From: DASVHS01 sp035468985
GTDB lineage: Bacteria > Acidobacteriota > Thermoanaerobaculia > Gp7-AA8
Length of the DNA: 64,000 bases
Assembly: GCA_035468985.1 (NCBI GenBank)
Contig: DATISF010000032.1
Span: 24,116-88,115 of the forward strand
Direction: 5' to 3'
A program made the position numbers and the translations under genes. The notes beneath the pieces are model-generated. The model worked only from the letters and a program-made list of their open reading frames with translations, was not told the origin of the DNA and did no database searches. Each line of letters opens with the position of its first letter. Positions within the stretch are counted from its first letter, which is position 1. This document shows positions 51,591 to 59,835 of the stretch, piece by piece.

Positions 51591-52493
51591 ATGAGTGAAA
51601 CAAAGAACGGCGTGATGCAGAGCGCGCTTGCGGCTGTCCTTTTTTTCATCGCCATCTACTTCAGCGTGATCGCGCCGATCGCCGAGGACTATGGCGGCGT
51701 GAATATCGCGTTCGGATTGCCGCTCGGCGTCCGAGCGTCGCTCGCCGCGATCTGCGGTCTTGCTGGAGCGCTGTTCCTTCTGATTGTCGACAATCCGTCA
51801 GGCCGCGCACGGCGCGCGGGCGTTCTGATCGTCGCGGGGATCGTGCTGCTTCTTCTCGGCTCGTACTGGGGTCTGTTCATCGCGCCGCCGGAAACGTACA
51901 TGGGCCAGGTGCAGCGGATCATGTACGTGCACGTCCCGACCGCGTGGAACGCGCTGCTGGCGATCACGTTCGCGTTCGCCTGCGCGATCATGTTCCTCTT
52001 CAAGAACGACTACCGTTGGGACGCGTATCTCGAAGCCTCGATCGAGGTCGGCGTGCTCCTGGGATTCCTGCTCTGCTGCCAGGGTGCGATCTGGGCGAAG
52101 CCGACGTGGGGTGTGTGGTGGGACTGGGATCCGCGCCTGACGACGACGGCCGTGCTGATCTTCGCGTTCCTCGGAATCCTGGCCCTCCGCAATTTCGTCG
52201 AGGAGCCGGCCAAGCGCGCGATCTGGTCGTCGGTGGCGACGATCATCGCGTACGTCGATGTACCGATCGTCTATTTCTCGGTGAAGTGGTGGAACTCGCT
52301 GCACCAGCAGCAGTCGACGCCGAACACCGTCTCGTCCGTTTTTCACGTCCCGCTGCGCCTGAACGCGTTCGCGGTTCTGTTCCTGATGACTGGATTCATC
52401 ATGCTCCGCGCGCGGATCTCCGCGCTGCGGCTGTCGCATGAGATTGCACCTCCGCCCGTTCTCACGGCGGAAGAAGTGGGAGAGCTCGCATGA
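51591..52493 (+). CDS. ccmC: Heme-handling protein CcmC
   Basis: A 300-aa membrane protein. The WGVWWDWDPRLTT segment (about 175-187) is the heme-binding WWD motif, and histidines in IMYVHVPTAW and WWNSLHQQQ are in the positions used as axial ligands. CcmC passes heme to CcmE. It has an extra N-terminal pair of helices and a 30-residue tail compared with compact forms. Confidence 0.93.
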   Translation: MSETKNGVMQSALAAVLFFIAIYFSVIAPIAEDYGGVNIAFGLPLGVRASLAAICGLAGALFLLIVDNPSGRARRAGVLIVAGIVLLLLGSYWGLFIAPPETYMGQVQRIMYVHVPTAWNALLAITFAFACAIMFLFKNDYRWDAYLEASIEVGVLLGFLLCCQGAIWAKPTWGVWWDWDPRLTTTAVLIFAFLGILALRNFVEEPAKRAIWSSVATIIAYVDVPIVYFSVKWWNSLHQQQSTPNTVSSVFHVPLRLNAFAVLFLMTGFIMLRARISALRLSHEIAPPPVLTAEEVGELA

Positions 52494-52636
52494 GAGGCGT
52501 CGTATCTGGTGGCTGGGCATACGTTTGGGCGGCGTACACCGTGACCGCGTCCGCGCTCGTGATCTACGGGGTGACTCTGATCACGAGGCTTCGTGACGAG
52601 TGGTCGCGCGAGGCCAAAGGACGGAACGCACAATGA
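52490..52636 (+). CDS. ccmD: Small membrane protein CcmD
   Basis: A 48-aa protein with one helix: GGWAYVWAAYTVTASALVIY, then TRLRDEWSREAKGRN. The Y-V-W-x-AY pattern and its position between ccmC and ccmE (ATGA overlaps on both sides) fit CcmD, which stabilises CcmE in the complex. Confidence 0.85.
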   Translation: MRGVVSGGWAYVWAAYTVTASALVIYGVTLITRLRDEWSREAKGRNAQ

Positions 52637-53139
52637 GCAGCGCCATGAGCACCATCACACCGACGGCAACCCAGATTTCGCGCCGGCGGACGCGCCTTTT
52701 CATGCTCGGCGCGTTCCTGGTCGCGGTCATCGCGTTCGCGGTCATTGCCGCGAGCGGGATCAATCAGAACCTCATCTATTACTGGACGCCTGCCGATCTG
52801 CACAAGGCGGGCGACAAGGCCTACGGCGCGACGATCCGCCTGGGGGGCATGGTCGCTCCGGGTTCGATCAAGGCGGAGCAGGGAAGCTCGGCCGTCGAGT
52901 TCGACGTCAAGGACGGCACGGATATCGTGCACGTGAGGTCTTCCGGCGCTCCGCCGCAGATGTTCCGCGAGAACATCGGCGTGGTCGTCGAGGGAACGAT
53001 GGTGCGCGGCGGCTACTTCAAGAGCGACCGCCTGATGGTCTCGCATAACAACGAGTACCGCGCGCCGAAGGCCGGACATCCGGTCGACAAGAAAGAGCTC
53101 GAGAAACTCATGAAGTCGACCGAAGGTCTCAAGGATTGA
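52633..53139 (+). CDS. ccmE: Periplasmic heme chaperone CcmE
   Basis: A 168-aa protein with an N-terminal anchor helix (about 24-44) and an OB-fold. The covalent heme-binding site is in LMVSHNNEYRAP (about residue 138): His followed four residues later by Tyr, as in CcmE. IRLGGMVAPGSI is the family strand motif. It carries heme from CcmC to CcmF. Confidence 0.92.
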   Translation: MSSAMSTITPTATQISRRRTRLFMLGAFLVAVIAFAVIAASGINQNLIYYWTPADLHKAGDKAYGATIRLGGMVAPGSIKAEQGSSAVEFDVKDGTDIVHVRSSGAPPQMFRENIGVVVEGTMVRGGYFKSDRLMVSHNNEYRAPKAGHPVDKKELEKLMKSTEGLKD

Positions 53140-53141
53140 CG

Positions 53142-55100
53142 ATGATCGCACCCCTTGGAAGAATTCTGATTCTTGCGTCGCTGCTGGTGTCCGCGGCGGG
53201 CGCGGTGGTCGGTTTCGCGGCCGGACGCACTCGTTCGCGCGAAGGCCTGAAGTGGGCCCAGCGATTCGCGTACGCGTTCGCGTTCCTGATGATCGCCGCG
53301 ACGGCGGTGATGGAGTACGCGCTGCTGACGCACGACTTCTCCGTCAGCTACGTCGCGCAGGTCGGATCGCGCGCGACGCCGATGTGGGTGACGATCGCCA
53401 GCCTCTGGTCGTCGCTCGAAGGCTCGATCCTGTTCTGGGGCTGCGTACTCGGCATCTACGTCGCCATCGCCACGTTCATGACACGGAACGACTACAAGGA
53501 GTACATGCCGGACGCGATCGGCGTCTGGCTGTCGTGCGCGACATTCTTCAGCTTCCTGATCGCCGGTCCGGCCAATCCGTTCCTCACCGTTCCGCAGCCG
53601 CCGCTCGACGGACCGGGGCCGAATCCGCTGCTGCAGAACCACATCCTGATGGTTGTGCACCCGCCGTTCCTCTACCTCGGGTACGTCGGCATGACGATTC
53701 CGTTCGGGCTGGCGTGCGCGGCGCTGATCAAAGGACGGCTCGGACTGTCGTTCCTCAAGCCGATTCGCGAGGCGCTCATGGTTCCGTGGGTGTTTCTCAC
53801 GTTCGCCATCATGCTCGGCGGATGGTGGGCGTACGAGGTTCTGGGATGGGGCGGCTACTGGGCGTGGGATCCCGTCGAGAATGCGTCGTTGCTGCCGTGG
53901 CTGACGGCCACCGCGGCGATTCACTCGATCGTCGTCCTCGAGCGGCGCGGCGTTCTCAAGGGATGGACCGTCACGCTGATCCAGGCGACGTTCCTTCTCG
54001 TCATCCTCGGCACGTTCATGACCCGCTCGGGCGTGTTCAACTCCGTCCACTCCTTCACGCAGAGCGCGATCGGACCGACGATCCTCGCGTTTCTCACCGC
54101 GGCGCTGATTTTCTCCGTCGCCCTGCTGGCGATGCGCATCGATCTGCTCGAAGCGGAAGGCCGTTTCGAGAGTGCTGCCAGCCGCGAGGGGATGTTCCTC
54201 TTCAACAATCTTCTGTTCGTTGTCCTGACGTTCACGGTCCTGATCGGGACCGTCTTTCCGCTGATCGTCGAAGCGGTCCGAGGAAAGCAGATGAGCGTCG
54301 GACGTCCGTACTTCGACAGCATGGTCGTGCCGATCGGCGCGGCGCTGCTGTTCCTCCTCGGCGTCGGACCGGCATTGCCGTGGGGTCGTGCGACGTTGAA
54401 GCAGATCCGCAAGGCGCTGCTTCCGCCGCTGATTGGCGCGGCGGTGCTCGTCGTCGCGGGCTATCTCTTCGGAGTCCGGAACGGGTGGACGATTCTCACG
54501 CTCGCCTTCGGCGGCTACGCCGCGCAGGTGACGTTCACGCAGATGCGCTCACCGGTCACGCAGATCAAGCGCGCACGCAGACGCATCTCCGGCTACATCG
54601 TGCACGCCGGCGCGGTGATCGTGATTCTCGCGATCGCCATCAGCAGCACGATGCGCTACACGCAGGAAGTGCACTTCCCCAGGATCGGCAGCAGCGTGAC
54701 GGTCGGCTCCTACGTCATCACTCTTCTCGGCATCGAAGAGCGTCAGGAACCGAATCGCACGGCCACTGTCGCGCGCATTGCCGTTGCGAAGAACGGTGTG
54801 CAGAAGACCATTCTCGAGCCGCGCATGAATCAGTACATGGCCATGCGCGAGCCGATCGGAACGCCTGACGTCTACAGCACCATCGGCGGCGACTTCTATC
54901 TCTCGGTGATGAACATCGATCCGGCGACGCAGAGCGTGGCCCTCAACGCGATCGTCACTCCGTTCGTCGGCTGGATCTGGAGCGCGGTCGTTCTGATGGG
55001 GTTGGGCGGTCTCTCTGCCCTGATCCCGCAACGAAAACTCGCCGTGGAGCGGCAGCCGTCCTCGGCTGCCGATGACTCGCTGGAGGTTGTCGCCGGATGA
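53142..55100 (+). CDS. ccmF: Cytochrome c heme lyase subunit CcmF
   Basis: A 652-aa membrane protein with about 14-15 helices that attaches heme to apocytochrome c. WGGYWAWDPVENASLLPWL (about 245-263) is the WWD-type motif; histidines in NHILMVVHPPFLYLG and TAAIHSIVV are in ligand positions. ATG 53142 preferred to TTG 53136. The last 20 residues are partly encoded by a GTGGAGCGGCAGCC palindrome (55044-55070), so the C-terminus may have been extended by the repeat. Confidence 0.93.
   Translation: MIAPLGRILILASLLVSAAGAVVGFAAGRTRSREGLKWAQRFAYAFAFLMIAATAVMEYALLTHDFSVSYVAQVGSRATPMWVTIASLWSSLEGSILFWGCVLGIYVAIATFMTRNDYKEYMPDAIGVWLSCATFFSFLIAGPANPFLTVPQPPLDGPGPNPLLQNHILMVVHPPFLYLGYVGMTIPFGLACAALIKGRLGLSFLKPIREALMVPWVFLTFAIMLGGWWAYEVLGWGGYWAWDPVENASLLPWLTATAAIHSIVVLERRGVLKGWTVTLIQATFLLVILGTFMTRSGVFNSVHSFTQSAIGPTILAFLTAALIFSVALLAMRIDLLEAEGRFESAASREGMFLFNNLLFVVLTFTVLIGTVFPLIVEAVRGKQMSVGRPYFDSMVVPIGAALLFLLGVGPALPWGRATLKQIRKALLPPLIGAAVLVVAGYLFGVRNGWTILTLAFGGYAAQVTFTQMRSPVTQIKRARRRISGYIVHAGAVIVILAIAISSTMRYTQEVHFPRIGSSVTVGSYVITLLGIEERQEPNRTATVARIAVAKNGVQKTILEPRMNQYMAMREPIGTPDVYSTIGGDFYLSVMNIDPATQSVALNAIVTPFVGWIWSAVVLMGLGGLSALIPQRKLAVERQPSSAADDSLEVVAG
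55044..55070. repeat. GGAGCGG palindrome, left half, in the ccmF 3' end
   Basis: GTGGAGCGGCAGCCG then TCCTCGGCTGCC: left arm plus first hairpin (GGCAGCCG/CGGCTGCC). The right arm is missing. Confidence 0.6.
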
Positions 55101-55618
55101 ACCGGACCGTTCTCCTCGTCGGCCTGCTCATCGCGGCCGCGCTCGTCGTCGTTCTGTTCTTCGGGCTGGGGAAGGATCCGACAGCGATCGATTCTCCGCT
55201 GATCGGTCGTCCCGCTCCCGATTTCGCCCTTCGCGAGGTCGGCTCGGGCAAGGTCATCGATCTCGCCCAATTCAAGGGCAGGCCGGTCGTCCTGAACTTC
55301 TGGGCGACGTGGTGCGGCCCATGTTGGGAAGAGCATCCGACACTCGTCGCGAACGCGAAAGCGATGCAACCCGGCGTGCAGTTCGTCGGCGTCGTCTTTC
55401 AGGACACTCCGGAGAAGATCCAGAAATTCCTGAACGATCGCGGACAGGCCTATCCCACGCTGGTCGATGAGGCCGGGAAGACCGCGATTGCCTATGGCGT
55501 CGGCGGCGTTCCCGAGACGTTCTTCCTCGACAAGAACGGCAACATTCGCGCGAAGTTCGTCGGCCCGCTGGACAGCGCGCTGCTCCAGGCGAATCTCCAG
55601 AAAGCGATCGCACAATGA
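55097..55618 (+). CDS. ccmG: Thiol:disulfide oxidoreductase CcmG/DsbE-like
   Basis: A 173-aa anchored thioredoxin. One N-terminal helix, then FKGRPVVLNFWATWCGPCWEEH (WCGPC at about 73-77) and the cis-proline loop GVGGVPETFFLD. It keeps apocytochrome CxxCH cysteines reduced, with CcmH. It overlaps ccmF and ccmH by 4 bp each. Confidence 0.92.
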   Translation: MNRTVLLVGLLIAAALVVVLFFGLGKDPTAIDSPLIGRPAPDFALREVGSGKVIDLAQFKGRPVVLNFWATWCGPCWEEHPTLVANAKAMQPGVQFVGVVFQDTPEKIQKFLNDRGQAYPTLVDEAGKTAIAYGVGGVPETFFLDKNGNIRAKFVGPLDSALLQANLQKAIAQ

Positions 55619-56157
55619 AGACACTCCTCGCTGTGATTCTTTGTGGAGCGGCGGCCCTCACGGCCGCCGGCCAGTCGACGGACGGGACGCCCGTCGCTCC
55701 ACAAAACGCGCAGGCTCCGGACGCGCAGATGTTCGTCGGCCCGCCGCAGGGCAAGCCGCTCACCGGCGCCGAGCTCGACGCCAAAACGCACGAAGTCGCG
55801 GGGCTCCTCCGCTGCCCGGTCTGCCAGGGGATGTCCGTCGCCGATTCGCCGGCCGAGATGGCCGTCAACATGAAGCACCAGGTCACCGCGCTTCTCGCGC
55901 GCGGCTACACGCAGGAGCAGATCCTCACGTACTTCGAGCGCTCCTACGGCCAGTTCGTGCTGCTCAAGCCCAAGTTCCAGGGCGTGAACACGCTGGTGTG
56001 GGTGCTGCCGATTCTCGCGCTCGCGATCGGCGTCGTGATCGTCGTCAGCAAGATGAAGAAACTCGAGCAAGTCCCAACCGAGGACCGAGGACCGAGGACC
56101 GAGAACGATCCGTATCTCGATCAGGTCCGCGAACTCGTCGGCGGAGGAAAGAAATGA
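55615..56157 (+). CDS. ccmH: Cytochrome c maturation protein CcmH
   Basis: A 180-aa protein. The redox motif LRCPVCQGMSVADS (about 65-78) and the three-helix bundle before a C-terminal membrane helix (VWVLPILALAIGVVIVV) define CcmH/CycL, which reduces apocytochrome c. The N-terminal signal is followed by a Gln/Pro/Ala stretch encoded by a full palindromic repeat (55640-55705), and the tail after the helix (PTEDRGPRTEN) by a heptamer array (56077-56106). Both inserts avoid the functional core. Confidence 0.92.
   Translation: MKTLLAVILCGAAALTAAGQSTDGTPVAPQNAQAPDAQMFVGPPQGKPLTGAELDAKTHEVAGLLRCPVCQGMSVADSPAEMAVNMKHQVTALLARGYTQEQILTYFERSYGQFVLLKPKFQGVNTLVWVLPILALAIGVVIVVSKMKKLEQVPTEDRGPRTENDPYLDQVRELVGGGKK
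55640..55705. repeat. GGAGCGG three-way-junction palindrome inside ccmH
   Basis: Perfect 11-bp outer arms TTTGTGGAGCG/CGCTCCACAAA enclose GCGGCC/GGCCGC and ACGGG/CCCGT stems. It encodes residues about 10-30 of CcmH without breaking the frame. Confidence 0.8.
56077..56106. repeat. ACCGAGG heptamer array in the ccmH 3' region
   Basis: Four 7-bp units (ACCGAGG x3, ACCGAGA). No complementary partner was seen nearby. Because 7 is not a multiple of 3, the three frames rotate and the peptide is a mixed PTEDRGPRTEN. Confidence 0.8.
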
Positions 56158-57470
56158 CCGCATCCGCCGACTGGGTGAGCGCCATTGCCATCCTCGCGTC
56201 AGGAGTGATCCTCGGCGCGATGTTCATCTACTTCGTCCGGCGCAGATCGGGCGCTGCGCCGGCTGAGGATCTCGTGTTGCGCGATCTCGTGGCGAAACGG
56301 GACACGCTCGTCGAGCAGCTCCGCGATCCGGCCATCGACGCCGAAGAACGCACGCGCCTGGAAGTGGAGACGGCGCAGGTGCTGCGCCAGATCGACGAGC
56401 ACAATCGCGTCGCGCGCAAACCGTCATCGCCCGGGAAACAGCCGGTTCCCGCCGAAGCGCCCCGGCCTCGCAACCGCGCCGCGCTTGTCGGCTTCGCCTG
56501 GGGTGCCGGCTCCGTCCTTCTCCTCGGCGGACTCGGATATTTCGTGATGCAGTCGGCGAAATCGCGCGAGCCGAACATGGGCGCAACGGGCGGGCAGAAC
56601 ACCACGATGGCTCCCGCACCGCCCTCCGCCGATCCGGCTGTGCTGCAGCTCGAAGCGGCGGTGCAGAAGTCGCCTGACGATCTCAACATGCGCGTCGAGC
56701 TGGCCAAGGCCTACCTCGAGCGCGACAACCTGATGGGCGTGTTCGACCAGACGCAGTACGTGCTCTCGAAGTCGCCGAACGACAGCCGCGCGCTGACGTA
56801 CCAGGCGCTCGTCCGCATGGCCATGGGTCAGGCCTCCGACGCGGAAGGCATGCTGGAGAAGGCGACGAAGTCGGATTCCTCGTTCATCGATGCCTGGGTC
56901 GCGTTGGCCTGGGTGAAGACCAGCCAGGGGAAACCGAAGGAAGCGGAAGCGGCGATCAGCGAAGCGCAGAAGCGACATCCGCAAGAGAAGCAGCGCCTCG
57001 AGCAGGTCTATGCGCAGATGAAGCAGCAGGCCGCCGGTCAGCCGGCGGCAAAAGGTGCCGCGGAGCTTCCGCCGGGGCATCCCGCAATTCCCGAAGCCCC
57101 AGGTGGAGCGGCGCCCGTGTCGGGCGCCGGAGCGCCGCCGGCCGCCGCCACGCCGGACGCCATTCACATCACGCTCGAGCTCGATCCCGCGGCGCGAACG
57201 AAGAGCGGTGTCCTCTTCATCATGGCCCGCGGGCAGGGCGAGACCGCGGGGCCTCCGCTTGCGGTCAAGCGATTCGGTTCCGAGACGTTCCCGATGACTG
57301 TCGATCTCAGTTCCGCAGACTCGATGATGGGTCAGCCGCTGCCGGCGAAGGTCCGCGTGGAAGTGCGTCTCGACGCCGACGGCGACGCCGCGACGAGAGG
57401 GCCGGATGACGCGCACGCGGTCGCGGACCCGGTGACCCTCGGATCGAAAATCAAGATGACGTTGAAGTGA
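56154..57470 (+). CDS. ccmI: CcmI/CycH-like TPR protein of cytochrome c maturation
   Basis: A 438-aa protein: two N-terminal helices (about 8-28 and 102-120) around a coiled region, TPR units at about 140-290 (LNMRVELAKAYLERDNLMGV), a Pro/Ala linker partly encoded by a GGAGCGGCGCCC repeat (57103-57135), and the CcmH/CycH C-terminal beta domain (SGVLFIMARGQGETAGPPLAVKR, MTVDLSSADSMM). CcmI captures apocytochrome c and hands it to the CcmF-CcmH lyase. The 4-bp overlap with ccmH completes the cluster. Confidence 0.87.
   Translation: MTASADWVSAIAILASGVILGAMFIYFVRRRSGAAPAEDLVLRDLVAKRDTLVEQLRDPAIDAEERTRLEVETAQVLRQIDEHNRVARKPSSPGKQPVPAEAPRPRNRAALVGFAWGAGSVLLLGGLGYFVMQSAKSREPNMGATGGQNTTMAPAPPSADPAVLQLEAAVQKSPDDLNMRVELAKAYLERDNLMGVFDQTQYVLSKSPNDSRALTYQALVRMAMGQASDAEGMLEKATKSDSSFIDAWVALAWVKTSQGKPKEAEAAISEAQKRHPQEKQRLEQVYAQMKQQAAGQPAAKGAAELPPGHPAIPEAPGGAAPVSGAGAPPAAATPDAIHITLELDPAARTKSGVLFIMARGQGETAGPPLAVKRFGSETFPMTVDLSSADSMMGQPLPAKVRVEVRLDADGDAATRGPDDAHAVADPVTLGSKIKMTLK
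57103..57150. repeat. GGAGCGG palindrome, partial copy in ccmI
   Basis: Left arm GTGGAGCGGCGCCCG with hairpin GGCGCCCG/CGGGCGCC, then a degenerate right side. It encodes the Pro/Ala/Gly linker before the C-terminal domain. Confidence 0.55.
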
Positions 57471-57472
57471 AG

Positions 57473-57478
57473 TAGAAT
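57473..57478 (+). promoter_or_regulatory. Possible -10 box just before the TPP riboswitch
   Basis: TAGAAT begins 3 bp after the ccmI stop and would start transcription near 57485, just ahead of the riboswitch. No convincing -35 hexamer is present, so readthrough from ccm or an activator may be involved. Confidence 0.3.
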
Positions 57479-57495
57479 CCGCACTCGTAGCAGGA

Positions 57496-57569
57496 GCCTA
57501 GGGGTGGCCGTCACGGCCTGAGATCAAACCCTTCGAACCTGACCCGGTTAGAACCGGCGTAGGAAAGGC
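57496..57569 (+). promoter_or_regulatory. TPP (thiamine pyrophosphate) riboswitch
   Basis: All hallmark parts are present. P1 is GCCT (57496-57499) with AGGC (57566-57569). P2 is GGGT (57502-57505) with ACCC (57528-57531). P3 is GGCCG/CGGCC (57506-57518). The THI-box strings follow: CTGAGA (57518-57523), GAACCTGA (57535-57542), the CCGGT/ACCGG stem and GCGTAGGAA (57557-57565). The downstream ATG is only 4 nt beyond P1, and the AGGAAAGG ribosome site lies inside the element, so TPP binding should block translation directly. Confidence 0.93.
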
Positions 57570-57573
57570 GAAT

Positions 57574-59826
57574 ATGGTTTCCTCGTTGTTTTCCGCGATT
57601 CTCATCGCGGCTTCTCTGCACGGCGTTGTCCACGACCCGGCAGGTCAACCGATTGCCGGCGCCTCGGTCGCAGTCGCAAACGTAAGAACCGTCGAGACGG
57701 CGATCGACGGCACGTTCCGGATCGACATTCCCGACGGAACGTACAAGGTCATCGTCAGCCGCTCCGGATTTCAATCCGTGGAGCGTCAGGCGTCGAGCAG
57801 CGCGGCGATCGACATCACGCTGATGCCGCGCGTTGCCGAGTCCATCGTCGTCTCCGGCATTCGGGCGGAGCCGGAGACGCCCGTGACGAAAACCGACTTC
57901 GACCGGCAGCAGATCGAGAAGAAGTACTCCCAGCAGGACGTCCCGATGCTCCTGCGCGACGCGCCGTCGATCAATGCGTGGGCGGAGTCGGGCACCGGCA
58001 GCAGCGGCTATTCGTATTTCACGCTGCGCGGCATCAGCCCGACGCGCATCAACTTCACGCTGGACGGAGTTCCGCTCGCCGATTCCGAGGATATGGGGAC
58101 GTACTTTGTCGATTTCCCGGATCTCGCGCATTCGCTGCAAAGCATCCAGATCCAGCGCGGCGTCGGGACGTCCACGGTCGGCTCGCCGTCGTTCGGCGGT
58201 TCGGTCAACCTCGAGAGCATCGACCTCGCGCAGAACGAGCAGACCGCGGCGCGCGTCGCCGGCGGTTCGTTCGGGACGCGCTTCGGCACCGTCGGATATC
58301 AATCGGGATTCCTGCCCGGCGGCTTCGCGGTCTACACGCGCGTCTCGGCGAACGAGACGGACGGCTTCCGCGAATCCTCCGGCACATCGCAGCGCAATAT
58401 CTTCGTCAGCGCGGCGAAACTGGGAGAGTCATCGCAGATCCGCATCACCGGTTTTTCGGGTCACGAGCGCCAGCACCTGTCGTTCTACGCCGCGGATGCG
58501 GGCACGCTCGACACCGACCTCCGCGCGAATCCGCTGCAGCCGCCGGAGCGCGACAGCTTCGGATACGACCTCGCGAACGTGCAGTATCTGAAATCGCTCG
58601 CCGGCGGCGCATCGCTGACGGCGTCGGCGTATTACCAGCGGGGCTACGGCTGGTACCGTCTGTTCGACTATGGCACGCCCGATCTTCGGCAGTACGGCCT
58701 CGACGGCATGCTGATTGGCTCGATGGTCACATACAGCCGCACGCGGGGAGCGCTCACCGCGAATTTTGGCGTGCACGTGAACGAGTTCCGCCGCGAGCAC
58801 ACGCGCGATCTCATCGGCGGCGCGCGCGATTACTACAACTACGGGACGAAAGGCGAAGCGAACGCGTTCGCGAAGGCGTCGATCGATACCGCGCCGTGGC
58901 ATTTTTACGGCGATGCCCAACTCCGCTACACCGACTTTCACTACCACGGCGACGTGCCCATCGATCCGATCCACTGGACGTTCTTCAATCCGAAGCTCGG
59001 CGTGCGCCGCGATCTGTCGTCGGGAGCGAGCGTCTATGCGTCGGCCGGGGTCTCCACCCGTGAACCGACACGCAATGACATGTTCCAGGGGGAAGACAAC
59101 GCGTCGTTCGCGCACGATCTGCACGCCGTGAAGCCGGAGCGCCTGTTCGATCTCGAGAGCGGGATCGATTCCCGCACGGCGAATGCTTCGATCAAGGCGG
59201 ACGTCTATGCGATGGAGTTCCGCAACGAGATCGCCTCGACCGGCGAGCTCTCCGACATCGGCCTGCTGCTGCGCCGCAACGTCGATCGCAGCTACCGGCG
59301 CGGAATCGAAGTCGATGCCACGTTCGACGCCACGCCTGTTCTGAGGTTTCGTACCATCGCCAACCTGAGCCGCAACAGGATCCACACCTGGACCCAGTTC
59401 TACGACGTGTACGACGCGGACGGGAACTACGTCGACAGCAAGCCGGTCACCTACCATGACGTCGAGCCCGTGCTCACGCCGTCGGTCATCGTGAACCAGG
59501 GGGTGGAGTACACGCCATCGCCGAAGTTCAGCGCCGGTCTCATGGGCCGCTATGTCGGCCGGTCGTTCCTCGACAACACCGACAATCCCGAATTCGTGAC
59601 GCCGCGCTTCTTCACGCTCGACGGCAGCGCATCGTTCGCGATCTCCGGTTCGACGCGCCTGTCGCTGCAGGCGAACAACATCCTGAACAACAAGCGCGTC
59701 TTTCCGAACGGCTATGCGTACGTGTTTCTCACGCGCGAACGGAATCAGGACACGATGAGCGGCACCTCGTATCTGTTCCCACAAGCCACTCGAAACTTCG
59801 TCGTGATGCTCGATTTCAAACTGTAG
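57574..59826 (+). CDS. TonB-dependent receptor under TPP riboswitch (candidate thiamine receptor)
   Basis: A 750-aa outer-membrane receptor. Signal peptide (MVSSLFSAILIAASLHG), carboxypeptidase-regulatory domain (about 18-85), plug (about 100-210; MLLRDAPSINAW, YFTLRGISPTRINFTLDGVPL, GTSTVGSPSFGGSVNLES) and barrel ending MLDFKL. It is a compact receptor unlike the 973-aa Oar type in this window. The riboswitch ties it to thiamine, so the likely cargo is thiamine or a thiamine derivative; that is inference from regulation. It leads a five-gene operon. Confidence 0.87.
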   Translation: MVSSLFSAILIAASLHGVVHDPAGQPIAGASVAVANVRTVETAIDGTFRIDIPDGTYKVIVSRSGFQSVERQASSSAAIDITLMPRVAESIVVSGIRAEPETPVTKTDFDRQQIEKKYSQQDVPMLLRDAPSINAWAESGTGSSGYSYFTLRGISPTRINFTLDGVPLADSEDMGTYFVDFPDLAHSLQSIQIQRGVGTSTVGSPSFGGSVNLESIDLAQNEQTAARVAGGSFGTRFGTVGYQSGFLPGGFAVYTRVSANETDGFRESSGTSQRNIFVSAAKLGESSQIRITGFSGHERQHLSFYAADAGTLDTDLRANPLQPPERDSFGYDLANVQYLKSLAGGASLTASAYYQRGYGWYRLFDYGTPDLRQYGLDGMLIGSMVTYSRTRGALTANFGVHVNEFRREHTRDLIGGARDYYNYGTKGEANAFAKASIDTAPWHFYGDAQLRYTDFHYHGDVPIDPIHWTFFNPKLGVRRDLSSGASVYASAGVSTREPTRNDMFQGEDNASFAHDLHAVKPERLFDLESGIDSRTANASIKADVYAMEFRNEIASTGELSDIGLLLRRNVDRSYRRGIEVDATFDATPVLRFRTIANLSRNRIHTWTQFYDVYDADGNYVDSKPVTYHDVEPVLTPSVIVNQGVEYTPSPKFSAGLMGRYVGRSFLDNTDNPEFVTPRFFTLDGSASFAISGSTRLSLQANNILNNKRVFPNGYAYVFLTRERNQDTMSGTSYLFPQATRNFVVMLDFKL

Positions 59827-59835
59827 ACTGCGCGA

